From positions 1 through 64,000 of the forward strand of contig UQFQ01000001.1 of assembly GCA_900540395.1 (NCBI GenBank): DNA of 64,000 nt. The letters are read 5' to 3'. This document shows, piece by piece, positions 44,943 to 53,948 of the stretch (within the stretch, counting starts at the first letter, position 1; every line of letters begins with the position of its first letter). This stretch comes from an uncultured Mollicutes bacterium (GTDB lineage Bacteria; Bacillota_I; Bacilli_A; RFN20; CAG-826). The notes below the pieces were generated by a model. The model ran no database searches. It saw only the letters and a program-made list of their open reading frames with translations, and had not been told where the DNA came from. The translations under genes were made by a program, and so were the position numbers.

Positions 44943-46469
44943 TTAAGCAATAATTCCTTCAAGAGCGGTTGTACCAACATCACTATAAGTAAGTGTGTAG
45001 CTACCTGTATACATAAGTCCATCTAATGAATCATTGAAATCGTAGTAAGCAGTAATGCTTTCTAAATTACCATCAGCATCAAGCTTGACTTGATATTCAT
45101 AGATAGAATCTTGTTTTGTATTAAAATATGGAGCATATCTTAAAAGGAAACAATCTGTTAATGAACTCACTTGATCTTCTTTTGAAATATAGACATCATC
45201 CTCACTATTGTAATCAAAGAATGTTCCAGAAACTTCACTTAAAATTGGAAGATAGTCTTCATATAAATAGTCACCACAGAAACCAGAAGCATAAGCGATT
45301 GAACCATCATCTAAGTAAAATCCACCTTTTCTCATGGTATAAGTTTGACTTTCTTCATCATAAGCATATGGATAAAGATGCATATCTCCAGTTGTTTCAC
45401 TATCAGTAGCTGGAGCTAAATAGTAATCACGTTCTTTATTAATATCAGAGGTTTCACCTTCTTGAACTTCATGGTAATAAAGTTCATCTCCTGTGAAATA
45501 ATAGTGACTTTCACTTGAACCTCTACCTGTTGAACCATCAATTGAACTTAATGTGGTATAAGAATCACTAATTTTTAATGTGTAAGAAGTGTCTGCAAAT
45601 TTATCAAAAGCTGTATCAATCTTTTTAGAATTTTCACTTTCTTCATAAGCGGTTAAATGCTCAATAGGTTTTGTACCTAAATTAGAGAATGTGAATGTAG
45701 CCGAATTCGTGATTAAAGAGTAATCAAGAGTGGTGTTATCAAGAGAGACAATAGGGCTTAATTTAAAATTAAACTGCGTAAAAACGCCATTATCTACACG
45801 AATATAAGCTTCAGTTGGTAAAGCTGTCGCTCCCGAATTCAAAGAATAAAGAAGGGTTGAAGCCATTAAGCCAGCTTTATCAATATTGAGGTTATATCTT
45901 GTAAAAGCGGTTGTTGATTCATCAAGAGTAGAATCATCTTCAATAAGTAAACCAAAGATGTTGTTAAAGCCATTATCTCCGAAAGTTAAACCACCTTTAG
46001 TAGAAGCCATTGATGAATCATAGTCTCTTTCAACAACATTTCTATAATCAATTATTTCTTCATAAGCATAACCATCTTCATCTTCAAAGTAAGTATATGG
46101 GCCTTCAGCAGCAATTGTCATTCCGCTGATTTCTCTATAAGAATATTTATAGAAGGCTTTTTCGTCCCCTCCATTATAGGCAACATCAGTTTGATAAATG
46201 TTTGTATCAATTGGATCGCCTTCAATAACTAAATTGCCCTCGTTATCAACATTATATTCATAACGTTCTTGAGTGATATTACCGTGCATTGAAAAACCAG
46301 ATAAAAGGTCTTCCATGTTTTCTTTTAAAACTTCATCTTCATAAGCTTCGACTTCGTTCTCAGTTGTAGTATCTCCATTTTGATTATCATCGTTAACATT
46401 AGGAGTAGAAGCACAACTTGCTAAACCGCTAAGAGCTAAAAGTGAAACTAATAATAAACTTTTTTTCAT
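44943..46469 (-). CDS. Lipoprotein, unknown function, paralogue of the next upstream gene
   Basis: This 508-residue protein starts 8 nt after AAGGAG. The lipobox is GLASC. The protein is acidic and Tyr-rich and seems built of two similar halves, each ending in a TFSNLGTKPIE or TYSDVGTTALE motif. The same motif pattern occurs in the protein at 46484 (FSEIGKANASD; TFSDLGSSKTP), so the two are related by duplication. I do not recognise the family. It sits in a four-gene operon of surface lipoproteins. Confidence 0.75.
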   Translation of the reverse strand: MKKSLLLVSLLALSGLASCASTPNVNDDNQNGDTTTENEVEAYEDEVLKENMEDLLSGFSMHGNITQERYEYNVDNEGNLVIEGDPIDTNIYQTDVAYNGGDEKAFYKYSYREISGMTIAAEGPYTYFEDEDGYAYEEIIDYRNVVERDYDSSMASTKGGLTFGDNGFNNIFGLLIEDDSTLDESTTAFTRYNLNIDKAGLMASTLLYSLNSGATALPTEAYIRVDNGVFTQFNFKLSPIVSLDNTTLDYSLITNSATFTFSNLGTKPIEHLTAYEESENSKKIDTAFDKFADTSYTLKISDSYTTLSSIDGSTGRGSSESHYYFTGDELYYHEVQEGETSDINKERDYYLAPATDSETTGDMHLYPYAYDEESQTYTMRKGGFYLDDGSIAYASGFCGDYLYEDYLPILSEVSGTFFDYNSEDDVYISKEDQVSSLTDCFLLRYAPYFNTKQDSIYEYQVKLDADGNLESITAYYDFNDSLDGLMYTGSYTLTYSDVGTTALEGIIA

Positions 46470-46483
46470 AAATCGTTTTCTCC

Positions 46484-47977
46484 TTATTCAGCAATAACAA
46501 TATCAAATGGGGTCTTTGAACTACCTAAATCTGAGAAGGTAATTTCAAATAAACCAGAATAACCAACGTGGTCTTCATAATTTACTTCGATTCGGTCAAT
46601 ACAAGTTTCATCATCATTGACATAAATTTTTACACTTGTAACATAACCACTATCGATTGGAGTAAATGTATCGAAAGTAGACATGAAAATATCTCTAATG
46701 ATATATGGTAAGTTATCATTAGTTGGAGAATATGAACCATCTTCATTCATATTGAAAATATTTGCATCAAGATAAGAGAAGTCGAAGCAACCTTCTTTAT
46801 AGTAGAACGTATTATCGAGGTGGGAGAATCCAAATCCACCTTGGGTGAATTCACCTGTTGTTCCATTAACAGTATAAATTCTCATTCTTTTATTGGTGTC
46901 TTCAATTCTTAAGAAGAAATCATCTGCAGTAGGTTGAGTTGGAGTTTCATAAGCTTGTTCTGGTGGCAAGGTATAGGATTGAGAATAAATACCGCCTCCT
47001 ACTTGTCCTCCAAGTTGATAAATTGTTAAATATGTATCTTCACCAACATATTCTCCATCAATATAAGGAACGATACGATGGGTTATTGTGATTTTATCGC
47101 TGGCTTTCATACTAGCAAGAGCGTTTTTAAGTGGTTCGTTTTCGGCTTTATCCTCTTTTTCTTTAATTAAATCAGAAGCGTTAGCTTTTCCAATTTCACT
47201 AAAGTCCATATCAATCTTATAGTTATAACGAATGTATGTTTGATGAAATCGATCTTGTTCGGTTGCTACAGTAGAACTGAGTTTAGAATCCATATTATTT
47301 GAAACAAAACTTGCACTATTTAATGTTGACTCAGTGAAATTGAATAAACGAGTAGAATAAGTAATATTATCTTGATAGCCTTCAAGAAGGGAGAACATTC
47401 CTTCAAAAATGATGTTGGTCTTTTCATTTGTTAATTCAAAACCATCACTAGTTTGTGTTAAATCATTTCTTTGAATAAGTCTAAATGGATTGATTAAACT
47501 ATTTGAACCATAAGGAATTAATTCTTCATTCGTATCAACAGCTAAACCAGTAACAACAGTGTTATCATAATCAAGATATTTTAAAGCAGCATAGCCATTA
47601 TAGTTAAAGGCGTTTTCGCCCATAATATAGCCATCATATTCTTGACCGTTTGTGTCGGTTAAAACTTCATAGTATCTTCTATCTAAACCTGTATAGTCAT
47701 TATTGTCTTGGTAGGTTAAATCAAATTTATAAGTAGTGACTTTGGTTTGAAGATCTGTATCAGGAATTTGATAGTTTGAATCAACAAAATAACTTTCAGT
47801 GATTTTAAAAGTACCTGTTGTTTTAAATCCTTTTCTTAAATCTTCTAAAACACTATTTATAGAAATAGGTGTAATAGGAGTTTCTGGATTGTCTGGTGTA
47901 TCAGGCGTTATGCCGCCACAACTTGTTGCTGTGGCGACTAAACTAAGTGCTAATAATGAAATATATTTTCTTTTCAT
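46484..47977 (-). CDS. Lipoprotein, unknown function
   Basis: This 497-residue protein has AAAGGAAG before its start. The lipobox is TATSC (Cys about 20). It has the two-half architecture of its downstream neighbour, with the shared TFSDLG-type motif near the end of each half and similar spacing of Tyr/Asp-rich strands. No enzyme motif is visible. The gap to the next gene is 14 nt, consistent with one operon. Confidence 0.75.
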   Translation of the reverse strand: MKRKYISLLALSLVATATSCGGITPDTPDNPETPITPISINSVLEDLRKGFKTTGTFKITESYFVDSNYQIPDTDLQTKVTTYKFDLTYQDNNDYTGLDRRYYEVLTDTNGQEYDGYIMGENAFNYNGYAALKYLDYDNTVVTGLAVDTNEELIPYGSNSLINPFRLIQRNDLTQTSDGFELTNEKTNIIFEGMFSLLEGYQDNITYSTRLFNFTESTLNSASFVSNNMDSKLSSTVATEQDRFHQTYIRYNYKIDMDFSEIGKANASDLIKEKEDKAENEPLKNALASMKASDKITITHRIVPYIDGEYVGEDTYLTIYQLGGQVGGGIYSQSYTLPPEQAYETPTQPTADDFFLRIEDTNKRMRIYTVNGTTGEFTQGGFGFSHLDNTFYYKEGCFDFSYLDANIFNMNEDGSYSPTNDNLPYIIRDIFMSTFDTFTPIDSGYVTSVKIYVNDDETCIDRIEVNYEDHVGYSGLFEITFSDLGSSKTPFDIVIAE

Positions 47978-48021
47978 AATACTTCCTTTCTATTTAAAAA
48001 CATCGCAAATCTCAATTATTT

Positions 48022-50007
48022 TTAAAACTCTAATGTAATTGTGACATCTTCATCTGGCATAACAAATTTGTATGCGTTGACTGTCATACCACCTCCAATG
48101 TCAATAGTTTGTCTTTCTGTAATTTCTGTTCCATTTGCTAAAACTTTAAAATTGTTAGCGCCTTGAATCCAAAAATCAAAGTAAACTATAGTTCCAGAAA
48201 CTACATCGCGATAAAAAGCAGCTCCTACATATGTATATGTTGAATCATAAATAGCAATTTCGTAATTACCACTTGGGAAGGAAGATGTGTCAACTGTTAT
48301 ATCGTGTGTGCCAGTATCTTCAGAGAAAGTAAGTTCTAAGGTAGCAGCATTATTTGGCATAACAAATGTGTAATAATCTTTGCCACCAACCGTAACTTCT
48401 TCAAGTGTTTCTCCGTTTAAAGTTGCTTCATCAAAAACGTAACCTTCTACATCAGCAACTTCCATATAAATAGTATCTAATGGATGAGCTTGAGTAATTG
48501 GAGTTGTTGTATCTTCACTAGAGTAGAAGCTAACTTCAACACTATCTTGAAGTGCTACTGGATCAGTAGTGTAAGAAAGAGCAAAACTAGCAGTGGTATC
48601 TGCCCATTCAGCGGTTAAAGTTAAGTCAGAAGTATGGGTGAAAACAAAAGTATAAGTATTTCCTTCAATAGTTCCCTTACCATCTTTGCCATTTTCTTTA
48701 ATATTATATAAAGCTAAATTAGTATTTGGTTGAGTAAACTCAGCAGTAACAGTTTGGTTTCTAACTGCCTTTGTAATTGGATTACCTTCTTCATCATAGA
48801 AAAGACAAGTTTCATTACCACTTGCTGTGTAAGATAAGTTATATTCAACAGCTTTGGTTGTAACTACAATTTGAACTCCGCCATCTTCAACTGTAAATTG
48901 ATATGCGCCATCTTCATCAAGAGTAACTGGAGTCCCATTAACAGTAACTTGATCAAGAGTATAAATATTTAACCAGTTATTCATAATGTAAGCTCTTAAA
49001 TAAAGCTTTGTACCAGATTTAAAGACTGTTGAATTTGGATTGTATTCAGGAATGCTAACTAACGAACCATCAGCATTTTTAGCTGAGCCAATTTCAACTT
49101 TGGCACCTTCACCAGCTTCATAAGTGACTAAGCCACCATGAACTTCAACTTCGATTGTTTCTATTTTTAAAACCGAATCATGAGCAGCGGAAGTAAAATC
49201 AACTGAAGTGCCTCTAAAATCTAATGCTTCTCCATCAAGATAAATGTTAGAAATCTCATAGCCGAGATTTAAAATATATTCGACGTGAATTGAAGTTCCC
49301 TCTTCGACAGCATTTAAATTAATGTCTTTATAGGTTTCACCATTCATTACATAGAGACCTTTAAAGGCGGCTTCATCATAATCTAAAGTCAAAGAATAGG
49401 CTTGAAGTTCAGTAATGGTTAAAACCGAATCCCTTGAAGGCATAGTAAACATGTAATAACCTTCTTGTGAAGAAACAACATTATCATTTAAACGAACTGA
49501 AACATAAGTAGATGCATTAAGTCTTAATAAATAAGATTCGGATGGAGCAAGATTATATACTCCGTTTTCATCTGGGAACATCTCATTTTGTTTAGAATTC
49601 ATAAGTGTGACAATTTCAGCACCAACTTCATTAACTACTGTAAGTGTATATGTGTCTTGTGGAATATCAGTTAAAACAACTGTTAATTCAACATCAGCTT
49701 TTGGCATAACGAAGTAATATTGTGTAGAGGATTTTGACATTACTGTGACCCCATCAATATTAGTTGTAATCTCTTTAATGGTTCTTCCATCAGGGACTGA
49801 TTTAACTGTAATTTCAACACTTTCCCCGGATTTTGCAGAGTTTTTGTTTAAAACAAGCTCAACTCCATTATCTTCTGCAATAGTAATATCATGGGTTTCT
49901 TCTACAGGAGTAATAGGGTCATCATCATCAATTATTGGCGTTTCCCCACAGCCTACTAGTAATGAAACTGTAAGTAAGCTTGCTCCAATGAGCCATCTTT
50001 TTTTCAT
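48022..50007 (-). CDS. InlB-B-like repeat lipoprotein, first gene of the minus-strand operon
   Basis: The start is the ATG at 50007, 8-9 nt after AGGAGGT on the minus strand; 19 more in-frame codons upstream lack a start signal. The product is 661 residues with lipobox LLVGC (Cys about 20). It contains about seven divergent repeats of roughly 75-95 residues, each ending in a [YF]-x-F-x-MP-x-x-D-x-x-L-T motif (YYFVMPKADVELTVV, YYMFTMPSRDSVLTI, YYTFVMPNNAATLEL, YKFVMPDEDVTITLE). This is the pattern of InlB-B/Listeria-Bacteroides repeats found in adhesins. The promoter is at 50080-50107. Confidence 0.82.
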   Translation of the reverse strand: MKKRWLIGASLLTVSLLVGCGETPIIDDDDPITPVEETHDITIAEDNGVELVLNKNSAKSGESVEITVKSVPDGRTIKEITTNIDGVTVMSKSSTQYYFVMPKADVELTVVLTDIPQDTYTLTVVNEVGAEIVTLMNSKQNEMFPDENGVYNLAPSESYLLRLNASTYVSVRLNDNVVSSQEGYYMFTMPSRDSVLTITELQAYSLTLDYDEAAFKGLYVMNGETYKDINLNAVEEGTSIHVEYILNLGYEISNIYLDGEALDFRGTSVDFTSAAHDSVLKIETIEVEVHGGLVTYEAGEGAKVEIGSAKNADGSLVSIPEYNPNSTVFKSGTKLYLRAYIMNNWLNIYTLDQVTVNGTPVTLDEDGAYQFTVEDGGVQIVVTTKAVEYNLSYTASGNETCLFYDEEGNPITKAVRNQTVTAEFTQPNTNLALYNIKENGKDGKGTIEGNTYTFVFTHTSDLTLTAEWADTTASFALSYTTDPVALQDSVEVSFYSSEDTTTPITQAHPLDTIYMEVADVEGYVFDEATLNGETLEEVTVGGKDYYTFVMPNNAATLELTFSEDTGTHDITVDTSSFPSGNYEIAIYDSTYTYVGAAFYRDVVSGTIVYFDFWIQGANNFKVLANGTEITERQTIDIGGGMTVNAYKFVMPDEDVTITLEF

Positions 50008-50079
50008 GGTTAAAATACCTCCTAAAATTATATTGTTTCTTCTTCGCGACGAATGAAAAAACAAATTTAAAACAATTTT

Positions 50080-50107
50080 ATTGTAGGAGCAAATTAATTT
50101 TCGTCAA
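50080..50107 (-). promoter_or_regulatory. Promoter of the minus-strand lipoprotein operon
   Basis: Read on the minus strand: TTGACG (50107-50102), 16 bp, TACAAT (50085-50080). A single ATTAAGATTTT half-site lies about 25 bp further upstream. Confidence 0.75.
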
Positions 50108-50252
50108 CAAAAAATGCCTTATTTTCGAAAATCTTAATATTATTTATAGGTTTTTGGCTACTAAAATATCAAAAAATGACGACTATTATGGCGAAAACAC
50201 GTTTATTTTCAAAATATTTAAATATTTTACAATTTTGTTATGAAGTGGAGTA

Positions 50253-50642
50253 TTGATTACGAAAATTGGACATATAGGTATTTATGTTAACGAATTAGAA
50301 ACAACAAAAGAATTTTTCGAAAAGTATTTTTTGGTAAAACCAGGTCCTAAGTATGACAATAAAAGAACTGGTTTCACAAGTTATTTTCTAAGTTTTGGTG
50401 ATGGAGAATCTAGAATTGAAATAATGAGCAGAAAAGAGGTTGACGTTAATAATTTACTTGAAGCACTTGGATATAATCATATTGCTATTAGTGTTAGAAC
50501 AAAAGAAGCAGTTGATGAAATAACAAGGAAATTAAAAAAAGACGGCTATGCAATTTTAGAGTAACCTCGTACAACTGGTGATGGCTATTATGAAAGCTTA
50601 TTTCTCAGCTTTGATAATTTATTAATCGAATTGACTATTTAA
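50253..50642 (+). pseudogene. VOC (glyoxalase-fold) protein with a premature stop
   Basis: TTG 50253 follows GTGGAG. The frame encodes a VOC-family protein: a first beta-alpha-beta unit, KIGHIGIYVNELETTKEFFEK, then YNHIAISV for the second. A TAA at 50562-50564 cuts it at 103 residues. Reading on in the same frame gives PRTTGDGYYESLFLS...LLIELTI and a natural TAA at 50640-50642, which is the usual end of the fold including the metal-binding strand. A single nonsense change therefore inactivates an otherwise full-length gene (about 129 codons). The substrate is unknown. Confidence 0.85.
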
Positions 50643-50712
50643 AGTAATTAATTACATTAACTTAATTTTGTTATTTGAAAATAATTTTCAGAAATTTTTC
50701 GGAAATTTGCTA

Positions 50713-50740
50713 TTGACAGAAATCGATTATAGTATAGACT
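50713..50740 (+). promoter_or_regulatory. Promoter of the lysine riboswitch transcript
   Basis: A consensus -35 TTGACA (50713-50718) is followed after 16 bp by TAGACT (50735-50740), a fair -10. The aptamer starts at about 50751. Confidence 0.6.
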
Positions 50741-50750
50741 AATTGCGAAG

Positions 50751-50913
50751 ATTGATAGAGGCGCAGTTTAAAAGAGTAACTTGCGGAGAAGGCATTCTAA
50801 GAAACAAGTGAAAGGTATAACTGCCGAAACAACTTTCTAGGCATAGAAGTTGATTGGGCTATGGAAGAATATTCCTATAGACTCCTAGAAATTTTTCTAG
50901 AGGCGCTATCGGT
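50751..50913 (+). ncRNA. Lysine riboswitch (L-box)
   Basis: Conserved L-box segments occur in order: GATAGAGGCGC, AGAGTAACTTGCGGAGAAGG, GTGAAAGG, CTGCCGAA, then GGGCTATGG, GACTCCTAG and CTAGAGGCGCTATCGG. P1 can form between GATAG (50754) and CTATC (50906-50910). An intrinsic terminator follows at 50929. The layout (aptamer, terminator, transporter gene) indicates that lysine shuts off expression by termination. Confidence 0.88.
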
Positions 50914-50928
50914 GTAACTTGTTTATTA

Positions 50929-50960
50929 AGATTGCATCGAGCGATGCAATCTTTTATTTT
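50929..50960 (+). terminator. Riboswitch expression-platform terminator
   Basis: AGATTGCAT pairs with ATGCAATCT around CGAGCG, followed by TTTATTTT. It lies 16 nt after the aptamer and 17 nt before the transporter start. Confidence 0.85.
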
Positions 50961-50976
50961 CAAGGAGCACGCGTAT

Positions 50977-52656
50977 ATGAAAAGCAAATTTTTAGGTTTT
51001 TTCGCTTTAATTATTAGCTTGTTTAGTTTGTCTTTTTTATCAAGTTGCGGAGAAGCTACAGTTGACAATTCTCGATTAGTTATCGGAATGGAATGTGGTT
51101 ATCAACCTTTCAACTGGACTATAAGTAGTGCAAGTGAATATACTTTACCAATTGATGGGACAAATGAATTTACTGATGGTTATGACATTCAAATTGCTAA
51201 ATATTTAAGCGAAGATTTAGGCAAAGAAGTTGTTATTAAAAGAACAGTTTGGGACAGTTTGATCACTGATTTAAATGCCGGGAATATTAATATGGTCCTA
51301 GCAGGAATGAGCTCAACAGCAGAAAGAAGAGAACAAATCGATTTCACTGACCCTTATTTAACTAGTGATTTAGCTTTCTTAATACAAAAAGAAAATATTC
51401 CAGAAGGAAATTCTGAAGAAAATCCATTATCTTATGACGATTTATTAGTTTTATTTTCTGGCGAAAGTTTAATTTGTCAAAGAGGTGTTGTTGGAGATGA
51501 ATTAATTGAAACTTATTTTTCTTCTGTTGATGAAACGATACAACATAATGACCCAGCTAATACCTATCCTTTAGCTGCTATGGATGTTGATCAGGGAGTT
51601 TCTTTTGCTATGCCTGCAGAACTTCCTGTTTGCGAGGCTATGGTAAACATTTCTCCTGATAATTTGGGTATTTTATATGTTGATCAAAGTTTTATAAGTG
51701 ATGTTGATAAGGAAGGCTTATCTGTTTCAATTGGTATTAAAAAAGGAAATGATGAATTAAGAGAAGAAATTAATGCATCATTATCTAAATTGAGCGATGA
51801 AAAACGTGGACAAATGATGGGAGAAGCTGCTCAAAGAAGTGCAACAACTGATGATTCAGGTGAAACAACTACCTCATCACAAAATATCTGGACCCTTTTT
51901 ACAGAGAATTTTGCTTTAATTGGGGCAGGTATAGTAGATACTATAATTCTTGCTGTTTTTGGAACAGGAGTCGGATTAATTTTAGGTATCTTTATCGCTT
52001 ATGGTAAAAATTGGAAAGCTAAAGAAAGCGATAAAAAATGGTTAAAGTGGATTAAAAGAGGCGTTGTTGGACTAGCTAATTTATATTCAACTATTTTAAG
52101 AGGAACACCTATGATGGTCCAAGCTTTAATCTTTAAATATGGATGTCAAGCGATTGGCTTAAATTGGGGGAATATTTATTTCCAAGGTGAAATTGCTAAT
52201 TACTTTAATGGTTGGTTTATTGCTGGTTTAATCGTTATTACTTTAAATACTGCAGCTTACATGGGTGAAATTGTAAGAAGTGGTTTAAATGGAGTTGATA
52301 TTGGACAAGTTGAAGGAGCAAGAAGCTTAGGTATGTCTTCAACTAGAACTTCCATCACAATTATTTTGCCTCAAGCATTAAAAAACGCTCTTCCTACAAT
52401 TGGGAACGAACTTATTGTAAATATTAAAGATTCTTCAGTTTTAAATGTTATTGCAGTTACCGAACTTTATTATCGAATGATGAATATTGCAAGTACAACA
52501 TTTGCTTTCTTAGAAGCTTATATTATTCTTGCTCTTGTTTATCTTGTTTTAACTTTAATTGCTAGTGCTATTTTAAAACTTATTGAAAAGAAATTAGACG
52601 GCGTAAAATTTTCACTTAATCCATTTAGATGGGCTAGAAAAAAGGAGGTTTTCTAA
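50977..52656 (+). CDS. Lysine ABC importer, fused solute-binding lipoprotein and permease
   Basis: The start is ATG 50977 after CAAGGAG; in-frame codons back to 50932 lie in the terminator and are not used. The product is 559 residues. The lipobox is LSSC (Cys24). Residues about 30-290 are an SBP_bac_3 domain (RLVIGMECGYQPFNW, DGYDIQIAKYLSEDL). From about 310 a HisM/GlnP-type permease follows, with the EAA loop VEGARSLGMSSTRTSITIILPQALKNALP. Such SBP-permease fusions are common in Firmicutes amino acid importers. The lysine riboswitch upstream indicates lysine as the substrate, possibly with other basic amino acids. Confidence 0.9.
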   Translation: MKSKFLGFFALIISLFSLSFLSSCGEATVDNSRLVIGMECGYQPFNWTISSASEYTLPIDGTNEFTDGYDIQIAKYLSEDLGKEVVIKRTVWDSLITDLNAGNINMVLAGMSSTAERREQIDFTDPYLTSDLAFLIQKENIPEGNSEENPLSYDDLLVLFSGESLICQRGVVGDELIETYFSSVDETIQHNDPANTYPLAAMDVDQGVSFAMPAELPVCEAMVNISPDNLGILYVDQSFISDVDKEGLSVSIGIKKGNDELREEINASLSKLSDEKRGQMMGEAAQRSATTDDSGETTTSSQNIWTLFTENFALIGAGIVDTIILAVFGTGVGLILGIFIAYGKNWKAKESDKKWLKWIKRGVVGLANLYSTILRGTPMMVQALIFKYGCQAIGLNWGNIYFQGEIANYFNGWFIAGLIVITLNTAAYMGEIVRSGLNGVDIGQVEGARSLGMSSTRTSITIILPQALKNALPTIGNELIVNIKDSSVLNVIAVTELYYRMMNIASTTFAFLEAYIILALVYLVLTLIASAILKLIEKKLDGVKFSLNPFRWARKKEVF

Positions 52657-52659
52657 ATT

Positions 52660-53661
52660 ATGGAAACTTTATTAAAAGTAGATAACTTAGCTAAATTTTT
52701 TGGAGCAACCCAGGTTTTAAAAGATATTTCTTTAACTGTTAATAAGGGCGATGTTATTTCAATTATTGGTCCTAGTGGTAGTGGGAAATCAACCTTTTTA
52801 AGATGCTTGAATCTTCTTGAAGAACCAACAAGAGGAAAATTAACTTACCTAGATAAAGTTTATTTTAGTGTTAGTAAGTGCAAAGATGATTTTGTTGATT
52901 ATGCTAAATATCAAGAAGATTTAAAAAAATATGAAGATAGATTAGTTGAAACTGAAGACAACTATGCTATATATAAAAACAAGTTAATTGAAGATAAAAC
53001 TAATAAAGAATATAAACTTAAAGCTAAAGAAGCAAAAAAGGAATTTAATGAAGTTAGAAAACATCCTATTTTAAAGAAAGATTATTTTAATAAAGAAGGC
53101 TATGAAGAAGCGATTAAAAATTCTCCTTCTTTTACAATTAATCAAAAAGAAATTAATGAGATTAGAACTCATGTAGGGATGGTCTTTCAATCATTTAATC
53201 TTTTTAATAACTACAATGTTTTAGATAATTGCATTCTTGCACAGACAAAAGTATTAAAAAGAAAATATGATGAAGCAAAAGATATTGCTATTAAAAACTT
53301 AACTAGAGTTAATATGCAAGATCGTATGAACTATAAAATTTCAGAATTAAGTGGTGGGCAAAAACAAAGAGTAGCTATTGCAAGAACTTTGTCGATGAAT
53401 CCTTCAATTATTTTATTTGATGAACCAACGAGTGCTCTTGATCCTGAAATGGTTGATGAAGTTTTATCAGTTATGAAACGACTAGCTGAAAAAGGAATGA
53501 CGATGATTGTGGTGACTCATGAAATGAACTTTGCTAAAAACGTTTCTAATAAAGTTGTCTTTATGGAAAATGGCTATGTTGTAGAAAGTGGTAATCCAAA
53601 AGATATTTTCGATAATCCAAAAACAGAAAGACTAAGAGAATTTCTTAAATTGGACAAATAA
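52660..53661 (+). CDS. Lysine ABC importer ATPase (HisP/GlnQ type) with charged insertion
   Basis: This 333-residue protein starts 3 nt after the permease. Walker A GPSGSGKS is at 37-44, Q-loop Q177 (GMVFQSFNLFNNY), signature LSGGQKQR at 230-237 and Walker B LFDEP with D254/E255. Typical members are about 245 residues with the Q-loop near 100. The extra 80 or so residues (about 75-160) lie between Walker A and the Q-loop and are Lys/Glu-rich. This is the same sort of insertion, at a similar position, as in the OppF proteins of this window. Confidence 0.92.
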   Translation: METLLKVDNLAKFFGATQVLKDISLTVNKGDVISIIGPSGSGKSTFLRCLNLLEEPTRGKLTYLDKVYFSVSKCKDDFVDYAKYQEDLKKYEDRLVETEDNYAIYKNKLIEDKTNKEYKLKAKEAKKEFNEVRKHPILKKDYFNKEGYEEAIKNSPSFTINQKEINEIRTHVGMVFQSFNLFNNYNVLDNCILAQTKVLKRKYDEAKDIAIKNLTRVNMQDRMNYKISELSGGQKQRVAIARTLSMNPSIILFDEPTSALDPEMVDEVLSVMKRLAEKGMTMIVVTHEMNFAKNVSNKVVFMENGYVVESGNPKDIFDNPKTERLREFLKLDK

Positions 53662-53682
53662 TTAAAATAAATTTTTTAAAAG

Positions 53683-53712
53683 AAGTGTTGGGAAAAATCC
53701 TAACACTTTTTT
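53683..53712 (+). terminator. Intrinsic terminator of the lysine importer operon
   Basis: AAGTGTTGGGA pairs with TCCTAACACTT (11 bp, one G-T) around AAAA, followed by a T-run. Confidence 0.88.
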
Positions 53713-53794
53713 AAATAAGCCTGCAAAAACAACTTATTTTTACCTCTTTTAGTAAATTCATTTTTTTATTTCTACATAAAAAAATCAATCATTT

Positions 53795-53824
53795 TTGAAC
53801 TTTTTTAAAAATTTTTCTTATAAA
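53795..53824 (+). promoter_or_regulatory. Promoter of an orphan short transcript
   Basis: TTGAAC (53795-53800) and TTATAA/TATAAA (53818-53824) are 17-18 bp apart. Nothing larger than a 7-codon frame follows on this strand before the hairpin at 53912. Confidence 0.55.
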
Positions 53825-53879
53825 CTCCATCTTATTAATGAAGGCACCTATTTTGTCTTTAAGGAGGTGATAGGAAATT

Positions 53880-53903
53880 ATGAAAAGTAATTTAATTATT
53901 TAA
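53880..53903 (+). CDS. 7-codon micro-ORF with perfect ribosome site
   Basis: AAGGAGGTGAT, a full match to the 16S anti-SD, precedes ATG AAA AGT AAT TTA ATT ATT TAA (MKSNLII) at normal spacing. CACCT upstream can pair with AGGTG and hide the ribosome site. A perfect 10-bp hairpin follows at 53912-53937. No plus-strand gene lies downstream, so this is not an ordinary leader peptide. It may be the visible part of a small RNA or a very short peptide gene. Confidence 0.35.
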   Translation: MKSNLII

Positions 53904-53911
53904 AATTCTAT

Positions 53912-53937
53912 TCTATGTTTATCCCTCTAAACATAGA
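53912..53937. terminator. Hairpin between the micro-ORF transcript and the sirtuin gene
   Basis: TCTATGTTTA pairs with TAAACATAGA (10 bp) around TCCCTC. It has a U/A-rich but not pure T tail on either strand, and probably ends both the short plus transcript and the minus-strand sirtuin mRNA. Confidence 0.55.
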
Positions 53938-53948
53938 TATTACTAAAT

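Noticed and set aside
50932..50976. Longer start for the lysine importer
   Set aside because: The extra 15 codons lie in the riboswitch terminator; the CAAGGAG site fixes the start at 50977.
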